Source: Collinsella sp. (lineage in GTDB: Bacteria > Actinomycetota > Coriobacteriia > Coriobacteriales > Coriobacteriaceae). From it: DNA of 64,000 nt. Below are positions 51,946 to 60,047 of this stretch, one piece after another. The notes under the pieces are model-generated. The model saw only the letters and a program-made list of their open reading frames with translations, did no database searches and was not told where the DNA came from. The stretch spans positions 21,940-85,939 of the forward strand of contig JAGZUC010000014.1 of assembly GCA_018380195.1 (NCBI GenBank), in the 5' to 3' direction. The translations under genes were made by a program, and so were the position numbers. Positions within the stretch are counted from its first letter, which is position 1; every line of letters starts with the position of its first letter.

Positions 51946-52371
51946 TTAGGCTCGACCGCGCAGCTCAACGTCTTGGATATCGTCGAAGTCGATGGTGATG
52001 TCTCGGAGCTTGAGCAGCTTGAAGGCGGGGAGCACCTCGTCGAGGATGCCGGTGCGGGCGCGATAGCCGTACGTGTCGTAATAGGTGACTCGAACCAAAT
52101 CGCCGCGTTTGAGGCCCTCGAGCTTATGCGAAAGCTCGAGGGCTTTTTCTTCTGTCAATTCGCACTTGGGCTCAACGGTGATCTCCTGTTTGCGCACGAG
52201 TTCGTAGTATCCCGTCAACGCGGCAAAGGGCATAAACTGTGCGGCGCGGTTGGCGCGCACAACGCCGTTGGCAGTGAGGTTGGGGTCGGCGGCGCGGCGC
52301 CTTCCCTCGGGGTCCGCCAGGCGCTCGAAGGCGGTCGGTGGCCTCATGGGCTGCTGTTTTGGTTTAGGCAC
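51946..52371 (-). CDS. YolD-like protein
   Basis: A 141-residue YolD-family protein: FERLADPEGRRRAADPNL, RAAQFMPFAALTGYYELVRKQE and the C-terminal beta barrel (GDLVRVTYYDTYGYRARTG). YolD-like proteins are the UmuD-like partners of Y-family polymerases in Gram-positives. The GTG start at 52371 sits in the last codons of the polymerase gene (8-base overlap, GTGCCTAA) with GGAGG upstream. Confidence 0.87.
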   Translation of the reverse strand: MPKPKQQPMRPPTAFERLADPEGRRRAADPNLTANGVVRANRAAQFMPFAALTGYYELVRKQEITVEPKCELTEEKALELSHKLEGLKRGDLVRVTYYDTYGYRARTGILDEVLPAFKLLKLRDITIDFDDIQDVELRGRA

Positions 52372-53869
52372 GATGTCCTCCAACCTGATCGTTGCGTTCG
52401 CGCGCGGTGGCGCCGGCGGTAAAGCTCAGCCCCTTGACCAGGGCGTTTTTGCCGTATTTACCCTTAACGGCCAATATGGCGCGCGCTAGGTCGCGCTCAC
52501 GTTCATCGGCCTCGACATCGCTAAACAGGTCAACGGTGGCGAACTCCTCGGGCATGAGGTTGCCGAAGCCCAGATTGATACGCTTGACCGGTCGCTTGGG
52601 GTCGACCGTTTGCGCCCAGAGGTCATCGAAATACCCCATGATCTTCTTAAATGAATTGGTGCGCTCGGGCAGTTTGCGGGATGCATTGGAATGCGCGAAG
52701 AGCGCGGCGTAGCCACCGCGCGGCTTGCCGCCGTGTTCACCCACGAAGAAGCCATCGATCGCCTGCGCCTCCCGCACCAAACGCCGGCGCTCGTCATCGC
52801 GTTGGACGGGCTTGGGCGCGCGGGGCGCGAGTTCGGGGCCGTCGGTCGCTGCGGGCTCGATGCCCGAGGTGCTCGAGCGTAGGTGTCCGCAGCCGTCTAT
52901 ATACTGCGCCGTGCCGCTGGCGTCGAGTCGGCGTATGTCGGCGCGTTCGCTTGCATAGCCTACAAAGAGCGAGATGCTGTCGCACACCACGTGTTTGTCG
53001 ATCAGGTCCAGCACGGCGGCATCGACCATCTCGCGCAAAACGGTGTAGGCCTGCTCGTAGGCATAGCCTTTCGAGAGTACCTGCCCCGTGGTGGTTGAGG
53101 TCGCTTGCGGACGATAGGCCTGGATATCGGCGATGGTTGTCGGCTCGCGTCCAAAGGCATGGTCGATGAGATACTCGGCATTGACGCCGAGCTCGTCGTA
53201 GAGCAGGTTTTCGTCGAGCGCGGCGACTCCCATCAGGTCGTAGACGCCGTACTTCTCGAGGCGGGCCGCCACGCCGGGGCCGATGCCCCAGATATCGGTG
53301 ATGGGGCGGTGCGGCCAGATCTCCTTGCGGAAGGTTTCGTCGTCGAGTACGCCGATGCGGCTGGCTACGTGCTTGGCGGTGATGTCGAGCGCCACCTTGG
53401 CCTGAAATAGGTTGGGGCCGATGCCAACCGTCGCTGTGATGCCGGTGCGCCCCAGGACCTCGTCGCGCAGCATGCAGGCGAAGCCTTCGGCATCGGTGTG
53501 GTAGAGGTCCAGATAGGGCGTTACGTCGATAAAGCACTCGTCGATCGAGTAGACGTGCACGTCCTGTGGGCTGACGTATTCAAGGTAAATGCCGTAGATC
53601 TGCGCCGATACCTCCATGTAGTGCTGCATGCGCGGCACGGCCTTGATGTAGTCGATGCCATCGGGGATCTCGAACAGTCGACAGCGGTTGTGAATCCCTA
53701 AGTCCTTCATGGCCTGCGTGATAGCGAGGCAGATGGTCGTGCGTCCGCGCGATTCGTCGGCAACAACCAGGTTGGTGGCGAGCGGATCGAGTCCACGGTC
53801 GACGCATTCGACGCTGGCGTAAAACGTCTTGAGGTCGATGCAGATATAGGTGTGCTGCTCGTGCGCCAT
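52364..53869 (-). CDS. Y-family DNA polymerase (UmuC/DinB-like)
   Basis: Translesion polymerase of 501 residues. Palm motifs: CIDLKTFYASVEC with the first metal Asp and steric-gate region, and YSIDECFIDVT with the catalytic SxDE. Fingers/little-finger segments (GIGPNLFQAKVALDITAK, ITDIWGIGPGVAARLEKYGV helix-hairpin-helix) follow. It is longer than DinB by a C-terminal region, similar to Gram-positive UvrX/UmuC-like enzymes. An SOS box overlaps its promoter region. GAAGGAC precedes the ATG at 53869. The YolD-like gene is translationally coupled. Confidence 0.92.
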   Translation of the reverse strand: MAHEQHTYICIDLKTFYASVECVDRGLDPLATNLVVADESRGRTTICLAITQAMKDLGIHNRCRLFEIPDGIDYIKAVPRMQHYMEVSAQIYGIYLEYVSPQDVHVYSIDECFIDVTPYLDLYHTDAEGFACMLRDEVLGRTGITATVGIGPNLFQAKVALDITAKHVASRIGVLDDETFRKEIWPHRPITDIWGIGPGVAARLEKYGVYDLMGVAALDENLLYDELGVNAEYLIDHAFGREPTTIADIQAYRPQATSTTTGQVLSKGYAYEQAYTVLREMVDAAVLDLIDKHVVCDSISLFVGYASERADIRRLDASGTAQYIDGCGHLRSSTSGIEPAATDGPELAPRAPKPVQRDDERRRLVREAQAIDGFFVGEHGGKPRGGYAALFAHSNASRKLPERTNSFKKIMGYFDDLWAQTVDPKRPVKRINLGFGNLMPEEFATVDLFSDVEADERERDLARAILAVKGKYGKNALVKGLSFTAGATARERNDQVGGHRA

Positions 53870-53899
53870 CCGTGTCCTTCCATCAAACACATGTTCTTA

Positions 53900-53943
53900 T
53901 CGAATACATGTTCGATAATACCTGCTTGCGCGGACATCGTCAA
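53900..53943 (-). promoter_or_regulatory. SOS-regulated promoter of the polymerase-YolD operon
   Basis: On the minus strand, -35 TTGACG (53938-53943), 17-base spacer, -10 TATTAT (53915-53920), immediately followed by TCGAACATGTATTCGA (53900-53915). This matches the actinobacterial LexA box TCGAAC-N4-GTTCGA with one base change, placed over the transcription start. The operon should be induced by DNA damage. Confidence 0.82.
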
Positions 53944-54094
53944 AACCTGTCCCTCTTTGGCGGGTATGGTCGTGCGGTTGCATCGGGTTTTTTAACGCAG
54001 CTCTAAAGAGCGCGAAACAGCTCGGAAAACCTCGCTTCGTAGCATGAGTCTAACGATTGATACCGCCTATACGCACGGAAGGGTTGTGGGGATA

Positions 54095-54619
54095 ATGGTC
54101 AACTATGGGTTTGGTATGCCGACGCGCTTGGTTGCGGATGGGGATGTGGCTCGCTGGTGCGGGCGATTGGTTGCCCACTATGGCGGCACCAAGGCACTGG
54201 TCGTGCTGGGAGGCGACAAGCACACGCGTGATGAGCTCGTTTCGGCGGCGCTGGGCTCGCTCGATCGCGCCCTGCTCGAGCGCGTGCTTTTCCGCTGCGG
54301 TTTGGTCGGGGGCGACGGGGGAGACGAGCTGATCGACGAAGCCGTGGCCCTGGCGACCGACGAAGGCGTGGACTTTGTCCTGGCGATCGGCGATGCCGAT
54401 ACGGCCGGCTTTGCGCGCGAGCTCGCCCGTCGTATGGCGGCGCTCGATGCCGGTGAGGACGGCTTTGTGCCTTATGGATGCATCGTCTCCGAGGGAAAAG
54501 TGCCCGCCGTTGTGGGTGCCGGCGAGGTTCCCGTTTTCGCCATTATCGCGCCCGAACTGCTGGAGGGCATTGGGTCTCCTCTGCGTGAGTTGCTCGGCAG
54601 CGTGTGCGCCGCGGCCTAA
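54095..54619 (+). CDS. Truncated iron-type alcohol dehydrogenase fold protein
   Basis: A 174-residue protein resembling only the N-terminal, nucleotide-binding half of Fe-dependent alcohol dehydrogenases: VNYGFGMPTRLVADGDVARW (compare the typical N-terminus with PTRIVFGKG), KALVVLGGDKHTRDELV, then EAVALATDEGVDFVLAIGDADTAGFA, where the family has the GGGS nucleotide loop. The helical metal-binding half is absent, so it cannot be a normal dehydrogenase. ATG at 54095 was chosen from family alignment and a GGGG upstream; an ATG at 54044 is the alternative. A terminator follows. Confidence 0.6.
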   Translation: MVNYGFGMPTRLVADGDVARWCGRLVAHYGGTKALVVLGGDKHTRDELVSAALGSLDRALLERVLFRCGLVGGDGGDELIDEAVALATDEGVDFVLAIGDADTAGFARELARRMAALDAGEDGFVPYGCIVSEGKVPAVVGAGEVPVFAIIAPELLEGIGSPLRELLGSVCAAA

Positions 54620-54629
54620 TATTTACCAT

Positions 54630-54702
54630 AAAGGGATAGGTTCTATTTGATTGGTAAAGCGTTTGACCTGCCAAAACAAACCTGTCCCTTTTTGGCCGGT
54701 CG
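54630..54702 (+). terminator. Terminator-like hairpin after the truncated dehydrogenase gene
   Basis: AAAGGGATAGGTT pairs with AACCTGTCCCTTT; the right arm runs into TTTTT. A/T-rich inner sequence includes TGGTAAA...TTTGACC pairing. Confidence 0.72.
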
Positions 54703-54818
54703 CCGTTTGGGGGCCGATTGGCAACGCTCGCTGATTATGGTCTTGACCTGCGCTAGAATAGTGGCATCTGAATGTCCGGGCGCATGGAGGCGTGCGCCCG
54801 TATGCTGAGGAGGACTTT

Positions 54819-56513
54819 ATGGCAACTGTTGCCGCACCCATCGACGCTACGTCGACTGCCGCTTGGAAGGCGCTCAAGGCCCATCAGGAGAAGCTCGAGG
54901 CCGAGGGCATCGACCTCAAGGCCTGGTTCGCCGCTGACGCCGACCGCGTGAATAAGTTGAGCTTTGACGCCGGCGACCTTCACTTCGATCTGTCCAAGAA
55001 CCTGGTGACCGATGAGACCGTCAAGCTGCTGTGCGATCTTGCCCACGAGGTGAAGCTCGAGGAGCGCCGCGACGCCATGTTCTCCGGCGAGCACATCAAC
55101 ACCACCGAGGACCGCGCCGTCCTGCACACCGCGCTTCGCCGTCCGGCAAGCGAGAAGGGTCAGCTCATCGTTGACGGCCAGGACGTCGTCGCCGACGTGC
55201 ACGAGGTCCTCGACCGCATGTATGCCTTCGCCGAGCGCGTGCGCTCCGGTGAGTGGAAGGGCGTTACCGGCAAGAAGATCGAGCACCTGGTGTCCATCGG
55301 CATCGGCGGCTCCGACCTGGGCCCGGTCATGGCCTACGAGGCCCTGCGTCCGTACGCCGACGCCGGTATCGACTGCCGCTACATCTCCAACATCGACCCC
55401 AACGATCAGGCCGAGAAGCTCAAGGGTCTGGACCCCGAGACCACGCTCGTGATCATCGTCTCCAAGACCTTCACCACGCTTGAGACCCTCACCAACGCCC
55501 GCGAGGTCAAGACCTGGATGCTCGAGCAGCTCAAGGCCCAGGGCGCTATCGACGGTTCCGATGAGCAGAACGCCGAGGCCGTGGCCAAGCACTTTGTCGC
55601 CGTTTCCACCGCACTCGAGAAGGTCGAGGCCTTCGGCATCGACCCCGCTAACGCTTTTGGTTTCTGGAACTGGGTCGGCGGCCGTTACTCTGTTGACTCT
55701 GCTGTGGGTCTGTCGCTGATCGTCGTGCTCGGCCCCGAGCGCTTCCAGCAGTTCCTCGAGGGCTTCCATGCTATCGACGAGTACTTCTGCAACACGCCGC
55801 TCGAGAACAACGCCGTCGCGCTGATGGGCTTGTTCAACGTCTGGTACGTCAACTTCTTCGGTTCCAAGAGCCACGCCGTGCTGCCGTACTGCCAGTACCT
55901 GCACCGTTTCCCGGCCTACCTGCAGCAGCTCACCATGGAGTCCAACGGCAAGCACGTCCGCTGGGACGGCAGCGCCGTGACCTCCGACACCGGTGAGATC
56001 TTCTGGGGCGAGCCCGGCACCAACGGCCAGCATGCCTTCTACCAGCTGCTGCACCAGGGCACCGTGGTGGTCCCGGCCGACTTTATCGCTTTCGCCAACA
56101 CTGCCAACCCCGCAACCGACAGCGGTCAGGACGTGCACGAGCTGTTCCTGGGCAACTTCCTGGCCCAGACCAAGGCGCTCGCCTTTGGTAAGACAGCCGA
56201 TGAGGTGCGCGCCGAGGGCACGCCCGAGCAGATCGTTCCGGCCCGCTGCTTTGAGGGCAACCGTCCGACGACCTCGATCTTCGGCGACACGCTGACCCCG
56301 TTCGCGCTCGGCGAGCTCATCGCCCTGTACGAGCACATCACGTTTGTCGAGGGCACGGTCTGGGGCATCGACTCCTACGACCAGTGGGGCGTCGAGCTGG
56401 GCAAGCAGCTTGCCAAGCAGATTACCCCGGCCTTCCATGACGACGCCGCCAAGGCCGAGCAGGACGCTTCGACCCAGGCGCTCATCGAGTTCTACCGCGC
56501 GCATCGCAAGTAG
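54819..56513 (+). CDS. pgi: Glucose-6-phosphate isomerase
   Basis: PGI of 564 residues interconverting glucose-6-P and fructose-6-P. Signatures: GIGGSDLGPVMAYEAL, the phosphate loop SKTFTTLETLTNA, FWNWVGGRYSVDSAVGLS and the C-terminal YDQWGVELGKQLA with the catalytic Lys; the catalytic Glu and His regions are also visible. AGGAGG precedes the ATG. The last codons, IEFYRAHRK, together with about 10 downstream bases, recur at 59987-60025 on the far side of the following three-gene island. Confidence 0.96.
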   Translation: MATVAAPIDATSTAAWKALKAHQEKLEAEGIDLKAWFAADADRVNKLSFDAGDLHFDLSKNLVTDETVKLLCDLAHEVKLEERRDAMFSGEHINTTEDRAVLHTALRRPASEKGQLIVDGQDVVADVHEVLDRMYAFAERVRSGEWKGVTGKKIEHLVSIGIGGSDLGPVMAYEALRPYADAGIDCRYISNIDPNDQAEKLKGLDPETTLVIIVSKTFTTLETLTNAREVKTWMLEQLKAQGAIDGSDEQNAEAVAKHFVAVSTALEKVEAFGIDPANAFGFWNWVGGRYSVDSAVGLSLIVVLGPERFQQFLEGFHAIDEYFCNTPLENNAVALMGLFNVWYVNFFGSKSHAVLPYCQYLHRFPAYLQQLTMESNGKHVRWDGSAVTSDTGEIFWGEPGTNGQHAFYQLLHQGTVVVPADFIAFANTANPATDSGQDVHELFLGNFLAQTKALAFGKTADEVRAEGTPEQIVPARCFEGNRPTTSIFGDTLTPFALGELIALYEHITFVEGTVWGIDSYDQWGVELGKQLAKQITPAFHDDAAKAEQDASTQALIEFYRAHRK

Positions 56514-56522
56514 TCGCTGCTG
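56484..56522 (+). repeat. Direct repeat, left copy: pgi 3' end
   Basis: The final codons of pgi plus stop and nine more bases. It matches 59987-60025 at 34 of 39 positions, including the first 17 bases without change. Both copies are followed by a near-identical terminator. Interpreted as one end of an integrated element (attL/attR-like). Confidence 0.75.
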
Positions 56523-56546
56523 TTAACGCATCGCGCCTTATAGTCA

Positions 56547-56578
56547 GGGGCCCGTATCCCATCGGATGCGGGCCCCTT
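56547..56578 (+). terminator. Terminator of pgi
   Basis: Stem GGGGCCCGTATCC / GGATGCGGGCCCC with loop CATC, then TTTG. A second version is at 60048-60080. Confidence 0.85.
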
Positions 56579-56654
56579 TGCTTTGCCGTGGCTCCGGGGC
56601 GCACGGCCTTTAAGGATCTTCGCCGGAGCGTCGCGTGCTGCGAGGGCCCTGCGT

Positions 56655-57959
56655 CTAGAGCTCGGTCTCCACATGGCCTCGATGCGCCTCGGGCAGCTCC
56701 CCGTAGAGCGGATGATCTTCGAGCCTAAAGCGCTCGACCTGTTCGGGAGTGTGGCCGCGCACAAAGAGCCACGAGCGATCGATCGGCGTCGCCATGAGCG
56801 TGCTGGGCAGTGCGTCGGCGCGGTCGGAAAACACCCGGGCGCTCTCGGGATCCTGGAACGCCAGCACCAGATGCGTGTCGCAGTTGCCCATGATGGAGCG
56901 TGCGCGTGCCTCGCCATAGAGCGCATCGAGCTGATTGGTCGACTGCAATAGCAGCGTTGCCCAGATGTTGCGGCTTCGGATAATCGAGAGCACGTTGTCG
57001 ATCTGGGAGATCTGCAGATTTGCGAAGTCATCGAGCATAAAGCGCACGGGCACGGGCAGGCTGCCGTCGGGCTGCCTATCGGCTTCGCGAATGAGGCCCA
57101 TAAACGCCTGCGTAATAAAGAGGCCGGTCAGCGGATCGAGATTGCGGTCAATATCGCTTACGGTTACAAACAGGGCGCAGGGGGTGTGTCCCATGGAAGC
57201 GAAGTCCACCTGATGGCACTCACGATAGAGCTGTGCCGCACCGTCGAATCCCAGACACATGACCTTTTCGGCAAGGATGCCGACGATGCTCGCGTGCATG
57301 CGCTCGGCATTTTGCGTAATGGCGTAGCGCCGCCATAGCGAGAGGGCATAGCTTTGGGGGTCGGTCGTGATCAGATCGTCAAACAATCGGGCCGTGGCAC
57401 CGTCCTGCAGGTGCTCGATCAGCTTGATGACCGAGCTGATCGTCTGCTCGTCGGCGGGTAGCTGTTCGGTGACGTAGGCGATAAGACACGACAGCAGGTT
57501 CGCCGCCGCATGATCCCAAAAAGGCTGGTTGTTGTCCTCGATGGGGCAGATGGCCTTTGCCACCGAGAGGATGTCCTGCTGGTTGGGCCTGCCGTCCGCC
57601 TTGCGGCGAATGTGCCTCAGGGGGTTGTAGCCGCAGCGCTCGATGCCGGGCGCAAGGGCCGGGACGGTGTTGAGGTCGGCGAAGTTGAGACATTGCACGC
57701 GGTAACCGTGGGCTGCCAGCACGGGTCCCACTTCGCGACAGAGCGTGCCTTTGGTGTCGAGCACGATGTAGCTTGCGTTCATTTGCAGCAGGTTGGGCTT
57801 GAGGACGTTTCGGGTCTTGCCGGCTCCCGAGGGGCCGATCACAAGTGCATTGTTGTTGAGTCCCGTTTGGCGGGTGTCGCAGGAAAGCGTTCGATCTTTG
57901 GCGAGGATGGTGGACGATGCGGACTCAGATGCGGCGAGACGGCTGGCGAGGTTAGACAT
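56655..57959 (-). CDS. VirD4/TraG-like coupling-protein-type ATPase without membrane anchor
   Basis: A 434-residue P-loop ATPase of the type IV coupling protein class. Walker A GPSGAGKT lies near 44-51 (LNNNALVIGPSGAGKTRNVLKPNL), Walker B FMLDDFANL near 315, where VirD4/TraG proteins have LLDEFxN; the segment ALFVTVSDIDRNLDPLTGLFITQAF is typical of the family. Real coupling proteins begin with membrane helices; here the protein starts 43 residues before Walker A with none, so it should be soluble. AAGGAGG precedes the ATG at 57959, which overlaps the ClpP-like gene by 8 bases. Adenine-nucleotide-driven DNA or protein pumping is inferred from the family. Confidence 0.83.
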   Translation of the reverse strand: MSNLASRLAASESASSTILAKDRTLSCDTRQTGLNNNALVIGPSGAGKTRNVLKPNLLQMNASYIVLDTKGTLCREVGPVLAAHGYRVQCLNFADLNTVPALAPGIERCGYNPLRHIRRKADGRPNQQDILSVAKAICPIEDNNQPFWDHAAANLLSCLIAYVTEQLPADEQTISSVIKLIEHLQDGATARLFDDLITTDPQSYALSLWRRYAITQNAERMHASIVGILAEKVMCLGFDGAAQLYRECHQVDFASMGHTPCALFVTVSDIDRNLDPLTGLFITQAFMGLIREADRQPDGSLPVPVRFMLDDFANLQISQIDNVLSIIRSRNIWATLLLQSTNQLDALYGEARARSIMGNCDTHLVLAFQDPESARVFSDRADALPSTLMATPIDRSWLFVRGHTPEQVERFRLEDHPLYGELPEAHRGHVETEL

Positions 57960-58569
57960 GGGCGACCTCCTTGGTGGTCGAGAGGATTTCGTGGGCAAAG
58001 CCGAGCTCGACGGCGCGCTCGGCCGAAAGGTAGGTGTCTTTTGCAGTGAGGGACTGGATGCGCTTGGGCGTGAGGCCGCTGCGGTCCGAGAGGATTTGCG
58101 TGAGGGTCTTGCGGGTCTGCATGAGACGCCGGCTGGTTTCCTGCAACGCAAGTGCCGAGCCGCCTGCCCCCTGGGGGATCAGCGGGTCGTGAATCATGAG
58201 CTCTGCATGGGGCGCCATACGGCGATCGTCGCCGCCCATAAAGATCACGGCGCCCATGGACGCGGCGAATTCCAGGCAGACGGTGCGGATGGGGCACGAT
58301 GCGAGGCGCATGGCGTCATAGATCGCAAGACCCGATCGCACGCTTCCGCCGGCGCTGGCGACAAATATGGTGATGGGGCGGCTGGGGTCGGTGGCATCGA
58401 GCAGGCGGATCTGCTGGCATAGGTCGTGGGCCATCGGGGTTTCGATGTTTCCCATGACGGAGAGCTCGCGACGGGCGAGCATCTCATCGTAAATGCTGGT
58501 GAGCGTGATACCTCGGGCGGATTCACGCATGGTGAGGGGGCTGATGATGGGGGAATGATTGGTGTCCAT
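57952..58569 (-). CDS. ClpP-like serine protease (S14)
   Basis: A 205-residue ClpP-family peptidase. The nucleophile Ser lies in FAASMGAVIF, the His in HAELMIHDPL, and an Asp is in the right place in TAKDTYLSAERAVELGF, so the triad looks complete. The N-terminal IVFVASAGGSV-like substrate-binding strand (TIFVASAGGSVRSGLAIYDAM) is conserved. No Clp ATPase is encoded nearby; instead the stop overlaps the start of a VirD4-like motor. It may be an accessory ClpP serving that motor, or an element-borne protease acting with host ClpX/ClpC. AAAGGAG precedes the ATG. Confidence 0.9.
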   Translation of the reverse strand: MDTNHSPIISPLTMRESARGITLTSIYDEMLARRELSVMGNIETPMAHDLCQQIRLLDATDPSRPITIFVASAGGSVRSGLAIYDAMRLASCPIRTVCLEFAASMGAVIFMGGDDRRMAPHAELMIHDPLIPQGAGGSALALQETSRRLMQTRKTLTQILSDRSGLTPKRIQSLTAKDTYLSAERAVELGFAHEILSTTKEVAHV

Positions 58570-58632
58570 GAGGACTCCTTTCTGTTGGTTGTGTTGTGGA
58601 ATAGGATTGTTGCCCGCGGAGGGGCTGGCAGG

Positions 58633-59523
58633 CTACAGGGTTCGTCCGAGCCTGAGATCGAGCTCGGTTGTGGGGCAGGCTGCCTGTTCGTGCGGCTCGC
58701 AAGCGCCAAGGGCTCCAAAGCGATGGAGCGTTGCGACGGGCGTGGTGTAGGCGAGCCGCAGCTGATGCTCGACAGGGGCACATCCGTCATTTTTGTAATG
58801 AGCCGCGTAGTACTGCGCGATGCTGGCGTTCATCTCGCTGCCATTGCGATGGCGCTCAAACTGGCGTCTGCAGGTCTCGATGATCTTTGCTACCGACTTG
58901 GGTGCCGTCGCGGGAACAAGGGCGAGATAGCCCTCAAATAGCTCGTTGATGCTCAGGAGGCACAGCAGGTCGATCAGCGTCCTTATGGCTGCTCCCTCGG
59001 CGGAAAAGTGCGCGGTCATGCGGTTATATCGGTTGCGGTCGACGATGGCCGCATGGGGTCTTGGAGTTTTCTGCCCCGTGGTCCCGGGCTTTTGCCGCGC
59101 CTGTGTATTGAGCTCGACGTTGCAGCGCTTGAGGCCGTCCAACGGAAGGAACAGTGCGGTGCGCAGGGTGTTCCGCTTACTTTCGAGTTCATGACGCTCG
59201 TCGGGTTCCCATTCGAGCTTGAGTTTCGTGTCGAGCGCCGTAAGCATATGGGCTAGGCAGCCTACGGTAAGAACGTACGAATCGTTGTCGCGTTTTGGGG
59301 CATAGGGGTCTGTCAGCTTGCGAATGTCGGGGTCGCCCATGATCTTTGTGCAGCGCTTCAGCAGTTGAGGGTGGTCGGCCAAGATCGTCGCGAGCGGTAG
59401 CGACGCGTAGTTCTTTATGGTCGCGGCGGCAAAGGCGGCGTCATATTCGTTTGCATATGCTCGCTCAATGCGGGCATCCAGAATGCTTTTCTTATCGCCG
59501 TCTTCAGCGTGGTGGTTTGTCAT
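58633..59523 (-). CDS. Protein of unknown function, first gene of the ClpP/VirD4 island
   Basis: A 296-residue, mostly helical, charged protein that I do not recognise. A polar N-terminus (MTNHHAEDGDKKSILDARIERAYANEYDAAF) is followed by a helical region with Leu/Ala heptads (SLPLATILADHPQLLKRC, YVLTVGCLAHMLTALDTKL), a basic Pro/Gln/Thr linker near 165-185, and a second helical domain (GAAIRTLIDLLCLLSINELFEGYLALVP). No metal or ATPase motif, no membrane helix. It precedes the ClpP-like gene by 63 bases. It may be a DNA-binding or adaptor protein by context only. GGAGAAG lies before the ATG at 59523. Confidence 0.7.
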   Translation of the reverse strand: MTNHHAEDGDKKSILDARIERAYANEYDAAFAAATIKNYASLPLATILADHPQLLKRCTKIMGDPDIRKLTDPYAPKRDNDSYVLTVGCLAHMLTALDTKLKLEWEPDERHELESKRNTLRTALFLPLDGLKRCNVELNTQARQKPGTTGQKTPRPHAAIVDRNRYNRMTAHFSAEGAAIRTLIDLLCLLSINELFEGYLALVPATAPKSVAKIIETCRRQFERHRNGSEMNASIAQYYAAHYKNDGCAPVEHQLRLAYTTPVATLHRFGALGACEPHEQAACPTTELDLRLGRTL

Positions 59524-59540
59524 AGCTTCTCCAATCGGTT

Positions 59541-59608
59541 GATGTTCGTGCTGTTTGTTGATGTGTTGGTTGTCGTGAGTGATGTGCTTGCCGTGGGTAA
59601 TGTGCTGA
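59541..59608. repeat. Iteron-like direct repeats upstream of the island operon
   Basis: Four copies of a degenerate 10-mer on the plus strand: GATGTTCGTG (59541), GATGTGTTGG (59560), GATGTGCTTG (59581) and AATGTGCTGA (59599). Start-to-start distances are 19, 21 and 18 bases, close to two helical turns, so one face of the DNA is presented repeatedly. They lie directly upstream of the unknown gene's start codon and could be an operator or replication-type iterons. Confidence 0.45.
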
Positions 59609-59841
59609 CGTTGGGGTGCTATGCGGTTTTCAATGAGCCCGTGAGGCAGTTGCTGCAGGGGCGGGATGGAACGGCCCATGCAAGGCGGAAGGCATCGTGC
59701 TCAAAATCGAGACAGCAATGCCCTAGGTGCCTCACATGTGGCAGTTACCTCATTAAGTTGTCATTACGTTTGGGGTTGTACTTTGCCGATCTTCCTTCTC
59801 TTACACGCTAAAACTCAAACTTCATATGCTCGATCTACTTA

Positions 59842-59894
59842 AAACCGCAACGGCGGTCTTTTATCAACTTATATGTCGGAACGCGTCTTTGCAA
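59842..59894 (-). promoter_or_regulatory. Orphan stable-RNA-type promoter with adjacent hairpin
   Basis: Read on the minus strand: AAAAAAGTAC, -35 TTGCAA (59889-59894), 17-base spacer, -10 TAAGTT (59866-59871), the same signature as the tRNA promoters in this window. A hairpin ACCGC-CGTT-GCGGT with TTTT at about 59842-59858 follows at once, so most transcripts would end after about 20 nt unless read-through feeds the island operon. The gene-free 59524-60391 also holds the iteron-like repeats, the pgi-end copy and its terminator. Confidence 0.45.
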
Positions 59895-59986
59895 GTACTT
59901 TTTTGCCTTTGTTTCAAATGGGGTGGTTTTGCAACCGTCACGCGCCACGCTATGCGAACGTGCCCCGGCTCGGATAAGATGGTGTG

Positions 59987-60025
59987 ATCGAGTTCTACCG
60001 CGCTCACCGCAAGTGGTCTTTGCTG
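59987..60025 (+). repeat. Direct repeat, right copy: displaced pgi 3' end
   Basis: Partial second copy of the pgi 3' end (would encode IEFYRAHRKW; the stop TAG is TGG). It has no start codon or upstream pgi sequence. Together with 56484-56522 it delimits a 3.5-kb segment holding the three minus-strand genes. Confidence 0.75.
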
Positions 60026-60047
60026 CTGAGATAGGTCATGGCCGAAA

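Noticed and set aside
59524..59679. N-terminal extension of the unknown island protein (HITHGKHITHDNQH region)
   Set aside because: It is translation of the iteron-like repeats; the ATG at 59523 has the ribosome-binding site.
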